From Meira nashicola (Eukaryota > Basidiomycota > Exobasidiomycetes > Exobasidiales > Brachybasidiaceae): a stretch of 64,000 bases of DNA. The translations under genes and the position numbers were made by a program. This document shows, in pieces, positions 1 to 9,517 of this stretch. The DNA lies in contig BCJU01000004.1 in assembly GCA_001600355.1 (NCBI GenBank), positions 372,001 to 436,000 of the forward strand. Direction: 5' to 3'. Every line of letters begins with the position of its first letter. Position 1 is the stretch's first letter. The notes under the pieces are model-generated. The model was not told the origin of the DNA and made no database searches. It saw only the letters and a program-made list of their open reading frames with translations.

Positions 1-521
1 TTCATATCGATACTCTTTACGTATCTTCTGTGATTTTGGTAATAGTTGGTTAATTTGTAATAGAGTAAAACTGTTGGCTGTAGGGTATTTGTTACTGTGA
101 AAAAGATTTCACATGCTCTACCAGTGGGTGCTGTTGAGTTTGCGACTGTATGCCAAGATGGTGCTGAGAATGGGAATGGATCTGCGGTTCCGACAATGTT
201 GAAATTGTACTTGTTAGAAGGCATCTCTGTGATAGTGTCGGATTGTTTGTAACATTCTGTATAATCCAAAGTGAATTCGGATACCTGTGATGCGTAATAA
301 TATAGTACCGCTCCAATAGGTGCAAAGATTAATCCGATCAAAAAGAATGTTGGCAAAACAGTCTTTGGCGTTAGAATTGGTTGCCATGCTTTAAGACGTT
401 GTTGTTTAAAAGCCGTATTAGCTGGCTTTCTTGCTGTGAATGGTTTCTTTTCTGCTCCTCCACTGCTTGCACCATCATCACTTCTGTTTGCGCTCTTTCC
501 TTTCCTGTTAAAGATTGCCAT
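1..521 (-). CDS. CDC50: CDC50/LEM3 family P4-ATPase subunit (N-terminal part, cut by window edge)
   Basis: This frame is open from the ATG at 521 down to the window edge with no stop, giving about 173 residues. It runs through a Lys/Gly/Ser-rich cytosolic tail, then FKQQRLKAWQPILTP, then a hydrophobic segment of about 20 residues (roughly 57-77), then FTLDYTEC, and ends at YYQNHRRYVKS. These are the signatures of the Cdc50/Lem3/Ros3 family. Family members are two-span membrane glycoproteins that chaperone and activate P4-type lipid flippases in the Golgi, endosome and plasma membrane. The second membrane span and C-terminus lie outside the window. It is divergent with DUS3. An intron further downstream cannot be excluded. 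The family call is firm; which paralogue it is (Cdc50, Lem3 or Crf1 type) is not determinable. Confidence 0.93.
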   Translation of the reverse strand, partial: MAIFNRKGKSANRSDDGASSGGAEKKPFTARKPANTAFKQQRLKAWQPILTPKTVLPTFFLIGLIFAPIGAVLYYYASQVSEFTLDYTECYKQSDTITEMPSNKYNFNIVGTADPFPFSAPSWHTVANSTAPTGRACEIFFTVTNTLQPTVLLYYKLTNYYQNHRRYVKSIDM

Positions 522-1217
522 TTTGTTTATGCTCTTCGTTCGGGCGGTATGTGAGCTGAATGTATGTCAAGCTGACAAATACTGTTATCTGTCGAGATGA
601 AAGGCCTTCTCAGGTACCTTATCTTGATGCCTAAATACCCTTAATTCGATGTTGGGTATCTGATGAGGCGTTGAAAGCGGTTGGCGGGTATGTAAAGTTA
701 TGGTGATCAGATTCAAGATGTTAAACATTTCTGAATTCAACCTTAACGCGCGATATCCAATGTTCTACAGTGGAACGAACGCCAAGGGATGAATAGGCGT
801 GTGTATGTGCGTGCGTGCGTGCCACTTTTGCATTAAAATCAAAGGCACTTTTGGCCCGCGTATAATAAATAATCAAGTGTCAGATAGGCTTATGTATGTA
901 GGTATGCACCGTAGAGAGATTAAGGGGTTAGGAAAAGGCAAAGTAGCTGAGGAAAAAGCGCACGCGTTCTCCCTCTCTGCATGAACGGAGCAAAATCACC
1001 GGCCTTAAATAAAACACAAGCACAGTGTAAATTTTGGCTGATTTTTATCTGACGCCAAAAAATCTAGTCTAAAAATATGTGACGCCTTTGTGCCGGCCTT
1101 ACACGTGAAGCAACATTTTTTGAGAAGTTTTGGGTTATTGAACATTTGTAGCTAGCTCGCACGACAATCTTGCTTGATTTGTATGCAATCTTTCTACTTA
1201 ATTCTATCAAGGCAAAG
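522..1217. promoter_or_regulatory. Divergent intergenic region between CDC50 and DUS3
   Basis: No gene is seen here. The stretch holds a GT/GC-alternating tract near 799-822, an ACGCGT (MluI cell-cycle-box type) at 962-967 and a CACGTG at 1102-1107. Two short direct repeats also occur: CCGGCCTTA at 999-1007 and 1093-1101, and TGACGCC at 1050-1056 and 1080-1086. A short open frame at 799-984 has no recognisable features and is ignored. The region presumably carries both promoters, but no element is proven functional. Confidence 0.4.
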
Positions 1218-3497
1218 ATGACGAACGCAACGAGCAGTAATGGTGGAGGAACAATTGCCCCAATAAAGCCTCAGTATATAATCGAAAAGGATGTCAATCG
1301 GCCAAACAGACAGATCGATGATGATGCAGCAGAGCAAAAGACTAATCCAGCATCAGGAAGCAATGGACGTTCTTTAGACACTAAGCATGACGAGAATGGT
1401 GAACCTATTGCAAAAGCAGTAAAGTTAAGTGGCTCACAAAGGAAGAAATTAAAGAAACAAGAAGCAGCAGAAGAGAGAAAACGTAATCGAGGAATGAATA
1501 CAAGTAGAAAATTTGAAGTGATCAGAGATACAAATGAAGTTTGTCATCCTATCGCTAGAGGACAAATTTGTGATCGTGGAGATTTGTGCAAATATTCTCA
1601 CTCTATCAAAGATTATCTCTCAACCAAACCAAAAGATCTTTCCTTTCCATTTCCACCCTCCACTTCTAAGCAGGGAGCTTTAAGGGAGCTTGACGAACAA
1701 GCAAGGCAAGCATATCTGGACAAGCATTATAGCGAACACGAGCCATTCGCATTATTCAGTCAAGCACAGGATACCACTTTTGGATGTCTTGATACAAGCA
1801 CTTGCTGTCCTGTTTTCTTGTCAGAAAAACAAAAAACGTCTCCCGAACAAGAAGCTTTCTGTAATGCAGGTTGGGGTTGTCGTTTCTTAGGTGCTCATGT
1901 TCGCGAAGCGGAAGAGGGAAAAGGAACAGATGAGACAGGGTGGGTTCTATCAGGTAAAGTTCCATCTGGAGGAAGTGCAAACAAACGTAATGCACCCGAT
2001 GAGATCAATTGGATGGAACCGACATTACCACGTACGCTCAGATCAAAACAATACCCCATCTACTTAGCTAAAGCTGCTCTTGAACAGCTCTCGCAAGAAA
2101 TGGGTTCTGATGGTTCAGCTAGCGTGGGTCGTGGACCAATAGTGCTCGATGCAGAGAAGGAAAAGGCAAAATACCAAGATCAAAAAGCAAATGGTCACAA
2201 GAAACCTGAGCCAAAGCGGGAGCACGATGAAACCGATGACCTTGATGCTCTTATGAACGAAGCACAATCGAAAGAAGAACGTTTGTCAGATGCTGAGAAC
2301 TCTTCCAGCCTAACTGATAATGCACGTATCCGGCAAAGCGAAAAACGAAAACTAGATTGGTTCCACGATGAGCTATACTTGGCACCTTTGACGACAACCG
2401 GAAATTTGCCTTTTCGCCGATTGTGCGTCTCATTCGGAGCAGATATCACTTGTGGAGAGATGGGATTGGCAGACAGTTACTTGCAAGGTAGCAAAAGTGA
2501 ATGGAGTCTGGTAAGACGTTGGGAAGGAGAAAGCTGCTTTGGAACTCAACTCTGTGGCAGTAAGCCAGATTTGCTCGTTCCAGCTGCTGAAGTGTTAGCA
2601 AGAGAATTTCCGACTGGATTGGACTTTATCGATATTAATTGTGGTTGTCCAATCGATTTAGTGTATAACAAAGGCGCTGGATCAGCTTTGCTAGATCATG
2701 CAGGTAGGCTTGGACGAATTGTGCGTGGTATGAATGCTGTTACGGGTGATATTCCAATCACAGTCAAACTTCGCACAGGAACGACAAACACACCAACTAC
2801 ACACAAGATGTTTCCAAGATTAAAAGTGGATTGGGATGTAGCAGCAGCAACATTACATGGCCGATCCCGTCAACAGCGTTATAAGAATACAGCTGATTGG
2901 ACATACATCAAACAATGTGCAGAAGCGTTACGGGAAAGTGTAAGACACAATAATGAAGAGAGACCGGATGAAGAATGGGTACATCCGATCCCAATCTATG
3001 GAAACGGAGATGTATACTGTTGGCAAGATTACGAAGAAAACAAAGCGCTGACAGGTGTTGATGGGCAAATGTTAGCCCGGGGTGCTTTGGTAAAGCCTTG
3101 GGTGTTTACAGAAATCAAGGAGAAGCGTGATTGGGATATCAGCAGTAGAGAACGTTTGGATATCATTCGTCAATTATGCTCTTATGGTTTAACACATTGG
3201 GGAAGTGATTCGATGGGTGTAAATCAAACAAGAAGGTTCGTATGTGAAGCTTTAAGTTTTATGTACAGATATATTCCTATTGGACTTTTGGAACATCTCC
3301 CCGTTCACATGCATGATCGTCCTCCACCTTTTGTTGGAAGAAACGAATTGGAAACCTTGTTGGCATCCAATAATGCAAACGATTGGGTACGCATCTCGGA
3401 GATGTTCTTAGGCAAAGCACCAGATAATTGGAGTTTCACACCCAAGCATAAATCAAATTCTTATGATGCTGGCAATGCAGGAGAAGATCAGGGATGA
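1218..3497 (+). CDS. DUS3: tRNA-dihydrouridine(47) synthase Dus3
   Basis: The protein has 759 residues from the ATG at 1218. The frame is open 16 codons further up but only to a TTG, so the ATG is chosen. The N-terminal third is Lys/Glu-rich with CCCH-type zinc fingers: the first reads CHPIARGQICDRGDLCKYSH, and a second Cys-rich unit follows near CNAGWGCRFLGAH. The FMN-binding TIM barrel starts at YLAPLTTTGNLPFRRLC. The catalytic cysteine is in INCGCP (about Cys477), and LHGRSRQQRY and PIYGNGDVY follow as expected for Dus3. The enzyme reduces U47 in the variable loop of cytoplasmic tRNAs using FMN and NADPH. A possible polyadenylation signal AATAAA lies at 3522-3527. It converges with PDX1. 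Confidence 0.96.
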   Translation: MTNATSSNGGGTIAPIKPQYIIEKDVNRPNRQIDDDAAEQKTNPASGSNGRSLDTKHDENGEPIAKAVKLSGSQRKKLKKQEAAEERKRNRGMNTSRKFEVIRDTNEVCHPIARGQICDRGDLCKYSHSIKDYLSTKPKDLSFPFPPSTSKQGALRELDEQARQAYLDKHYSEHEPFALFSQAQDTTFGCLDTSTCCPVFLSEKQKTSPEQEAFCNAGWGCRFLGAHVREAEEGKGTDETGWVLSGKVPSGGSANKRNAPDEINWMEPTLPRTLRSKQYPIYLAKAALEQLSQEMGSDGSASVGRGPIVLDAEKEKAKYQDQKANGHKKPEPKREHDETDDLDALMNEAQSKEERLSDAENSSSLTDNARIRQSEKRKLDWFHDELYLAPLTTTGNLPFRRLCVSFGADITCGEMGLADSYLQGSKSEWSLVRRWEGESCFGTQLCGSKPDLLVPAAEVLAREFPTGLDFIDINCGCPIDLVYNKGAGSALLDHAGRLGRIVRGMNAVTGDIPITVKLRTGTTNTPTTHKMFPRLKVDWDVAAATLHGRSRQQRYKNTADWTYIKQCAEALRESVRHNNEERPDEEWVHPIPIYGNGDVYCWQDYEENKALTGVDGQMLARGALVKPWVFTEIKEKRDWDISSRERLDIIRQLCSYGLTHWGSDSMGVNQTRRFVCEALSFMYRYIPIGLLEHLPVHMHDRPPPFVGRNELETLLASNNANDWVRISEMFLGKAPDNWSFTPKHKSNSYDAGNAGEDQG

Positions 3498-3675
3498 AGA
3501 AAATTCAGGTGTATTTTGTTGAATAAATCATACTTTTGTGTTGGACAATTTTTATTTATGATTGAATTGAATACAGAATATAGTGCATGATCGATTAAAA
3601 TTAATCTTATGAAAAGCCTGTTGAGAGGGCATTACGATAGGAAAGGAAGTCTATTTATTTACATGGGCGAAGTGA

Positions 3676-4692
3676 TTACCAACCACGACCTGCCAAACGA
3701 CCACCCTTCATATCATCAGTGATTGTTAAACCGACCATTGCTTCACCTAATCCAGAAGAAATTTCAGCTAATTTTTCTGCATCATCATAATGAGCAACAG
3801 CTTGAACGATTGCTTTTGCACGTTCTGCTTGATTTTCACCTTTGAAGATACCACTTCCAACAAAGACACCATCTGAACCTAATTGCATCATCAAAGCAGC
3901 ATCAGCAGGAGTGGCTACACCACCTGCTGCAAAATTAACGACTGGCAAACGTTTAAGACGAGCAGCTTCTTTGAGTAAATGGAAAGGAGCTTGAATTTCT
4001 TTTGCATATGCGTATAATTCTTCATCTGACATACTTGCTGCACGTTTAATTTCCGCTTGAACGGTTCTTTGATGATGAACAGCTTCAACAACGTTACCTG
4101 TTCCTGCTTCTCCTTTTGTACGAATCATTGCTGCACCTTCGGAAATACGACGTAAAGCTTCACCTAAGTTACGGCAACCACAAACGAAAGGAACTTTGAA
4201 GTTGTGTTTGTTAATGTGATGATAATCATCTGCAGGTGTTAAAACTTCACTTTCATCGATGTAGTCAACATTCAATGCTTGTAAGATTTGAGCTTCAACA
4301 AAGTGACCGATACGACATTTAGCCATAACTGGAATTGAAACTGCATCAATAATACCACGAATCATTTCAGGATCACTCATTCTTGCAACACCACCTTGAA
4401 CACGAATATCGGCAGGAACACGTTCTAAAGCCATAACAGCACATGCACCTGCTTCTTCCGCAATTCTTGCTTGTTCTGCATTGACAACGTCCATAATTAC
4501 ACCACCTTTAAGCATTTGTGCTAATCCACTCTTTACGCCAAAAGTTCCCAAATTTGATGGTTCACCTTTGTATGTACTAGGATGCGAAGAGGGAACATGA
4601 CGAACTGGCTTATCGGTTGCAACGCCATTTGTGTGTGGAGCACTTGCCACTCCACCGTTTGTGCCGATAATTGTTGGATTCTCGGAAGACAT
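3676..4692 (-). CDS. PDX1: Pyridoxal 5'-phosphate synthase subunit Pdx1/Snz
   Basis: This 338-residue protein starts at an ATG (4692). After about 50 variable residues it matches the PdxS/SNZ barrel throughout. The motif KGGVIMDV contains the conserved Asp (about 68). [11 protein letters not shown] contains the ribose-5-phosphate-binding Lys (about 125), and [10 protein letters not shown] contains the second catalytic Lys (about 193). It condenses ribose 5-phosphate, glyceraldehyde 3-phosphate and glutamine-derived ammonia into PLP, working with a Pdx2/Sno glutaminase that is not in this window. Length and motifs are complete and there is no intron. A pyridoxal kinase gene lies about 16 kb away. 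Confidence 0.97.
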   Translation of the reverse strand: MSSENPTIIGTNGGVASAPHTNGVATDKPVRHVPSSHPSTYKGEPSNLGTFGVKSGLAQMLKGGVIMDVVNAEQARIAEEAGACAVMALERVPADIRVQGGVARMSDPEMIRGIIDAVSIPVMAKCRIGHFVEAQILQALNVDYIDESEVLTPADDYHHINKHNFKVPFVCGCRNLGEALRRISEGAAMIRTKGEAGTGNVVEAVHHQRTVQAEIKRAASMSDEELYAYAKEIQAPFHLLKEAARLKRLPVVNFAAGGVATPADAALMMQLGSDGVFVGSGIFKGENQAERAKAIVQAVAHYDDAEKLAEISSGLGEAMVGLTITDDMKGGRLAGRGW

Positions 4693-5444
4693 TATTTTGA
4701 ATAGGTTACAAGAAGAAAAGTGATGATGGTAGTCGGCTGAAAAAAAGTTGCTGACTCGAATCGGATCTTATGGAATATATGTAAAAGCTTAGATCAGGAT
4801 TTCTTCTTGCTCTTTTTTAATGCTTCTGCATAAGCTTGCATGTGCATGTATTCTTTTTTGGGCTTGTTCGTGCTCTAGTGCATTATCGAATGAAATAGAA
4901 CCTGCTCATACACACACATGACTACATACATGCATCTTACTCTTATTGTCCCGTCCAATCAATATAATGAATACGTCAAACGATGTATATATATTTGCAC
5001 ACACCTTCGCCGAGTGGACAACTGAATGAATCATATGCTTATTTTTTTTTTCACTCTAAAAACGCCACCGGGTCTCTTCCTAAAAAGTAATTTTTTTCGG
5101 CTTCGAGAAAGCAGAGCGTATTTGCATTATAATAGACTTTTTTTTTTAGTCGGGCTACAGAAGCTGCACAGAAAGCCGGCTTATGTCAGATTGCGTTTAA
5201 AGTCTGTTTCAATCATAGTCAAAGATACTCGCGGCGGCAACCGCGGGAAAAAAAGAGCAGTTTCTCTCTTCCACGTGCATCTTCTCGGATTAAGCTAGCC
5301 CATTCATTAGACGCGCCCTAGAAAGAAGGATTGTTAAGGAGAAAGCGTGCAAATGAACGCGTTTAAAAGTTGATGCAAGTCAAGAACAACACTTTATGAG
5401 GATCGAGACTTTTTTAGAGGTTGATTGACAATCAAAACCAAAAG
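4693..5444. promoter_or_regulatory. Divergent intergenic region between PDX1 and the CENP-H-like gene
   Basis: No gene is supported. The stretch contains a CA-rich tract around 4909-4930, T-runs near 5041-5050 and 5139-5148, GC-rich patches around 5230-5246, a CACGTG at 5272-5277 and an ACGCGT at 5357-5362. An open frame at 5026-5298 is low-complexity with no homology that I recognise and is not called. Confidence 0.4.
5357..5362. promoter_or_regulatory. MluI cell-cycle-box-like site (ACGCGT)
   Basis: The palindrome ACGCGT lies 83 bases before the start of the CENP-H-like gene. This is the core bound by MBF (Mbp1/Swi6, Res/Cdc10) at G1/S genes in ascomycete yeasts. A kinetochore gene is a plausible target, but the site is short and could occur by chance. 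Confidence 0.3.
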
Positions 5445-6632
5445 ATGGAGAGCTTATCGATAGGAGAATCATCAAGGTCGACAGTATCGTTTATTAGAGA
5501 TATAGAAGATGATGATATAGCTTCAGGTCGTTCAAACGATTCAAAAATACAAAAGACTTCTTACCTAACACCTTTACAGCAAAGTTTAGTATTCCAATTG
5601 ACTACAAGACGAAAGCGAATTGCAAAAGCGCAAAGGAGGATAGAATTTTGGGAGAGATATGAAGAAAAGCAAGCTAAAGAAAAACAATCAGGAACAAGTA
5701 CTCTCAACGATCAATTTGACAAAGATGTGATTGATGAAGAATATTTGGATGATTTGATCAAACAACGTAAAGATCGTTTGGCCGAATTACAACAATCACA
5801 AACACTCAAAGAGTCTATAGTTGAATCGTGAGTATACATCTATAGTGGATTTGACCATTTTATGTTGCTAAAGAGTGATCCTTTTCTTCTACCTCTAGTG
5901 CCGATGCAGCTCATTCCATCAATGCTTCAATGGCAGCTGTTCCACCTGGACCTTTCTCTGCATCGCCTGATATGGCTTTATGTCCTCATGATATCGAGCC
6001 AGAAAAGCAGCCAATACGATCACTTGTAGCAAAGAGAGATGAAGCAGCATTGAGATTCTTGAGGATTGATGATCAAATCAAGCGAATACATAAAGAAAGA
6101 TATCAGATTCTTGATGAAATTCAAGGTAAGCATAATATGAAACAAACAAGAAAGCGCATATAGTCATTCAAACTTGACTCCCTTCTTTCTTAATTCTAGC
6201 CGCTCGTGAAATCACGGCAAATCTTTATCGAGAAATACACGAATTGAAAGAATCATTAAATCGAAAAAAGACAGATGAATTGGATATTTCGACTAGCGTA
6301 ACGATCGATCGACAAGAGGATGCACAAGCTCGAATTCAAGCTTTACAAAGAGCAATTAATACAGCTCGCGGTAAACGTGAGATGGTCAAAGGTGTTTTGA
6401 GGGTAAGTTTTAGAAATTGTCATTTGAAGGACAATTTACTGACTTTTAATCAATTCAACATATTCAGGGACTTATACTCGAATCAGGCTTAGATTGGTCA
6501 AAGAATAGGAGTTTAAGAAAATTAGTCTTGCTTCTGGGTGATGAGGAGGTGTACTCTTCGGATGAAGATGTTGATTTGTTCTCTGATGATGAAGAAATGG
6601 ATGAATCATCAGATGAGGAGGAGGAAGAGTGA
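5445..6632 (+). CDS. CENP-H-like inner kinetochore protein (4 exons)
   Basis: Exons are read at 5445-5827, 5899-6125, 6200-6402 and 6468-6632, with introns of 71, 74 and 65 bases. The donors are GTGAGT, GTAAGC and GTAAGT, and all acceptors end in TAG or CAG. The join keeps one frame and gives 325 residues. The start is the ATG at 5445; the frame reaches further up only to a TTG. The protein is strongly helical: a coiled-coil-prone central part (RFLRIDDQIKRIHKERYQIL), then a C-terminal block with LILESGLDWSKNRSLRKLVL, then an acidic tail. That last block resembles the conserved C-terminus of CENP-H, a subunit of the constitutive centromere-associated network. The identification rests mainly on this block and on the coiled coil, so it is probable rather than certain. 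Confidence 0.68.
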
Positions 6633-7196
6633 CACATTGTATTTCTTGGCTGTATAAAATCACACGAGCAATGATCATCTTATTCCCATCTACATACATA
6701 AACTAATCGATCGGGCGATTTCCGACGCTTAAACCTCTATCGCTGAGTTAGGGGCTTTTTCCCTTTTCTGGTTTAGGCAAGCGCTCCTAAAAACAGTAAT
6801 TGTAGGCGTAAACGGGTTCCTATGCTGTGCAACGGTTTTCTATACATACAAACATAGAATATGTATTTCGCCGATTTTTTGAATTAGTGTGGCTGTTAAT
6901 GGGTGCATCAGGGCACCTTTTCAGTGTATGTAAGAGTCATGTGTACGCCCTACTCATTACTACGCGCTGCGCCGTTGATCTCGGGATATAGCCCGACGTA
7001 AACACAAAAAGATGCATACATTCACAAAGAAACAACACTCACATACATATGCCAAAAACATCATCACACAAACTCATCTGGTCACCAACTTACGATACAT
7101 CATGCTCGCTATCATATATAGCTTTTAAAGAAATCTTCACTTACAAGCTTTATTGCTCTGGTCAGCCGTGAATAAAGGGTTGCTTTTGCAGCAACA
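6633..7196. promoter_or_regulatory. Intergenic region upstream of the Ser-rich coiled-coil gene
   Basis: No gene is seen. The stretch contains a small inverted repeat (TCGGG/CCCGA at 6981-6996) and a CA/AT-rich leader before the ATG at 7197. It presumably carries the 3' end of the CENP-H-like transcript and the promoter of the next gene. Confidence 0.35.
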
Positions 7197-9386
7197 ATGA
7201 ATTCAACACGACAGACACCACAAAGAAATGTGCAGCAGAGTACACCAACAAAATCCCTTCAAAGATCAAGACAGGCAAGCTTTGATCGTGATGCAACAAT
7301 ACGTTCAAATCGATCAGGAAATTCAACAAGATCATCTTTACAAAATGTCGTCGTTCAGCCAAGTCCTATAAAAGATTCTGAAGAGAGGAGACGATATGAT
7401 AATTCACATAATGGTCATATAAATCGTAATCAAAATCCCCCTCCACCCCCTTATCAAGCTTCAAATTCTCCTTTTTTGGACGTTAGACGTGATTCTTCAC
7501 CTTCTACAATCATGTCTTACGAATCAAATAGATGGGATGATGGAGTAAATAATCGAAATCCTAGATGGTCAACATGGACGGCAGATTCTACACTTTTACT
7601 AAGCGATGAAGGAAATATGGATGAAAATATTGAAACAGAAGCGCATACATCCTTTTCAAAAAGTCGAAATCATGCCAGAAGACCACCTAGTCCACTAGAC
7701 TTTCAGCATTATGAACAAGATCAAATAGCAGGTCCGTCAAACTCTCCTCCAACATCACTTGCATCAACTCCGCCTTCACCCACTTCTGAAGCAGCTTTGG
7801 ACGCCGCCCTTTCATCTACTATGTTAGCATTGACGACCGCCAATTCACTTTTGCTTAGTACAATGTCGTCTCGAAGAGAACTAGCACGACTAAGGGCATT
7901 GGAGGCTGAATTGGACAGTGACCTTGCAAAGAAGGAAGATGATATCAAGCGACAGATAGAATTCAACAGAAAGACGACTAGATGGATGGAACGTGCATGC
8001 AAGAAGCTTGATGATGTGATTCAAGGACGGGAGCCTCTAAGCGGAATAGAGAGCATTGATGAATTAGATGAGCTGAATGCAAAGCTTCAAGGATCATCCA
8101 ATGTACCTTCATTCACACCCGGAAGTAGATTCATGTCCAGACACGATCGAGCACCTTCAACGGCTGCAACTGATTCAAAACAACTTGCTGCAACATTTGG
8201 TATTGTGGAAGCAAAGGATGACAATGCAACGATTGGCAAATCTGCAGCAAAGCGATTAGAAAGGATGTTACACAAATCAACACCTCTGTCAGGTCCGATT
8301 GCTGAAAGTGGCTCTGCAGTGCCTCCTCGATTGGCTAACGCTGCTTTCGCACAAGCTCACTCACGCAATTCTAGTAGTGCAACCAATGCCTCAGGCACAG
8401 ATTCCGTTCGAAGCGAAGATGCAAATGTAAGCACAAAGAACAACAATGCAAGACCAAGTATTCTGCGTAATCCAGGTAGTTCGGTAAATGCTTTGCAATT
8501 ACGTTTATCTTCAAGTAGATTGGCAACACCTCTTACAGCTACTGCAACCACATCTTCTTCTGCTGCGGGTTCCAGTTCTGACGGAACACCAGTATCAGAG
8601 AGAAACCTTCGACAACTTGACGGAACATCTACCTCTTCAAGCCGCCAAAGCTTTTCTGGTAGATCTTTGAGTGATGTTTCTGCAATTACAAGCAATGCTG
8701 CTGAGAATGCGTCAGGAAGGACTGGAGCAGAAGAAGGCAGTGGAAGCACAAGCGGTGCTGCTAAGCTGTTAAGCTCTTTCGTCAATTCCAGACCTAGTTC
8801 AAGACTTTCGATGGGAACAAATTCTGCAGAGCAAGGAGATGATACTGCATATCTACAAGCTGGCGCTCCTAATGCAGCAACTACATCCCAATTTCTTACA
8901 CCTCCAATGCCAAATCGAGATTTGGCACCTTTAGATGAAGGTATTGCTTCTTCAAGCACGCCAGCTTTACTCAAACGTCAAAGTATCAGCAATATTCGAT
9001 CACCTAGTGCTATGAGAATGGGAAGTGGACATGCACGAGGTACAGGTTCATCTGTTGCTGATGATATACAAGGCATCGCTATCACAGACAAGAATGGAGG
9101 CAGAAAAGGTGCTTTAGAAGCATTAAGGAGATTGAACAGCAATGGCAATACAAGTACTACAAATGTTGAATCTGGTTCTTTATCCAGTGATACTGTGACA
9201 CCTGCAACGAATGATCCTTTACGTGGATGGGGAGGTACTTTCGCTTCATGGATTGGGGTAGGAGGAAGAACGAGTGCTGAGAATACACCTTCGATTGAAG
9301 ATGCATCAACACAAACATCTGAACCAACCATCACTCCATCTGCCCCTCGTGATGCTGCGTTTAATGCGCCGGATTTAGCCGTCTAA
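7197..9386 (+). CDS. Unknown Ser/Asn-rich protein with a central coiled coil
   Basis: A single uninterrupted frame of 729 residues starts at the ATG at 7197. I do not recognise a named family. The first 190 residues are disordered and rich in Ser, Arg, Asn and Pro, including a short poly-Pro run. Residues about 195-275 form a helix-forming, Leu/Ala/Glu/Lys-rich segment (for example RRELARLRALEAELDSDLAK) likely to be a coiled coil. The remaining 450 residues are low-complexity, Ser/Thr/Ala-rich. A short Trp-containing patch, LRGWGGTFASWIGVGG, lies near the C-terminus and may be a membrane-proximal or protein-binding motif. There is no signal peptide. It could be a scaffold, cytoskeletal or trafficking protein. 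It converges with the amidohydrolase gene with about 130 bases between the stops. Confidence 0.8.
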   Translation: MNSTRQTPQRNVQQSTPTKSLQRSRQASFDRDATIRSNRSGNSTRSSLQNVVVQPSPIKDSEERRRYDNSHNGHINRNQNPPPPPYQASNSPFLDVRRDSSPSTIMSYESNRWDDGVNNRNPRWSTWTADSTLLLSDEGNMDENIETEAHTSFSKSRNHARRPPSPLDFQHYEQDQIAGPSNSPPTSLASTPPSPTSEAALDAALSSTMLALTTANSLLLSTMSSRRELARLRALEAELDSDLAKKEDDIKRQIEFNRKTTRWMERACKKLDDVIQGREPLSGIESIDELDELNAKLQGSSNVPSFTPGSRFMSRHDRAPSTAATDSKQLAATFGIVEAKDDNATIGKSAAKRLERMLHKSTPLSGPIAESGSAVPPRLANAAFAQAHSRNSSSATNASGTDSVRSEDANVSTKNNNARPSILRNPGSSVNALQLRLSSSRLATPLTATATTSSSAAGSSSDGTPVSERNLRQLDGTSTSSSRQSFSGRSLSDVSAITSNAAENASGRTGAEEGSGSTSGAAKLLSSFVNSRPSSRLSMGTNSAEQGDDTAYLQAGAPNAATTSQFLTPPMPNRDLAPLDEGIASSSTPALLKRQSISNIRSPSAMRMGSGHARGTGSSVADDIQGIAITDKNGGRKGALEALRRLNSNGNTSTTNVESGSLSSDTVTPATNDPLRGWGGTFASWIGVGGRTSAENTPSIEDASTQTSEPTITPSAPRDAAFNAPDLAV

Positions 9387-9517
9387 AATATAGGCGGGTA
9401 ACACAGGAATATACCTCACAAACATATACTCTCATTACTATACCCTACTGTAACATACACTTATTCAAAATTACACATTGTACATTCATTTTGCAAATAG
9501 ACGATGCGGAGGGAATG

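Noticed and set aside
8357..8974. 205-codon minus-strand open frame
   Set aside because: Antisense shadow of the Ser-rich coiled-coil gene; composition mirrors the sense codons and it has no domain.
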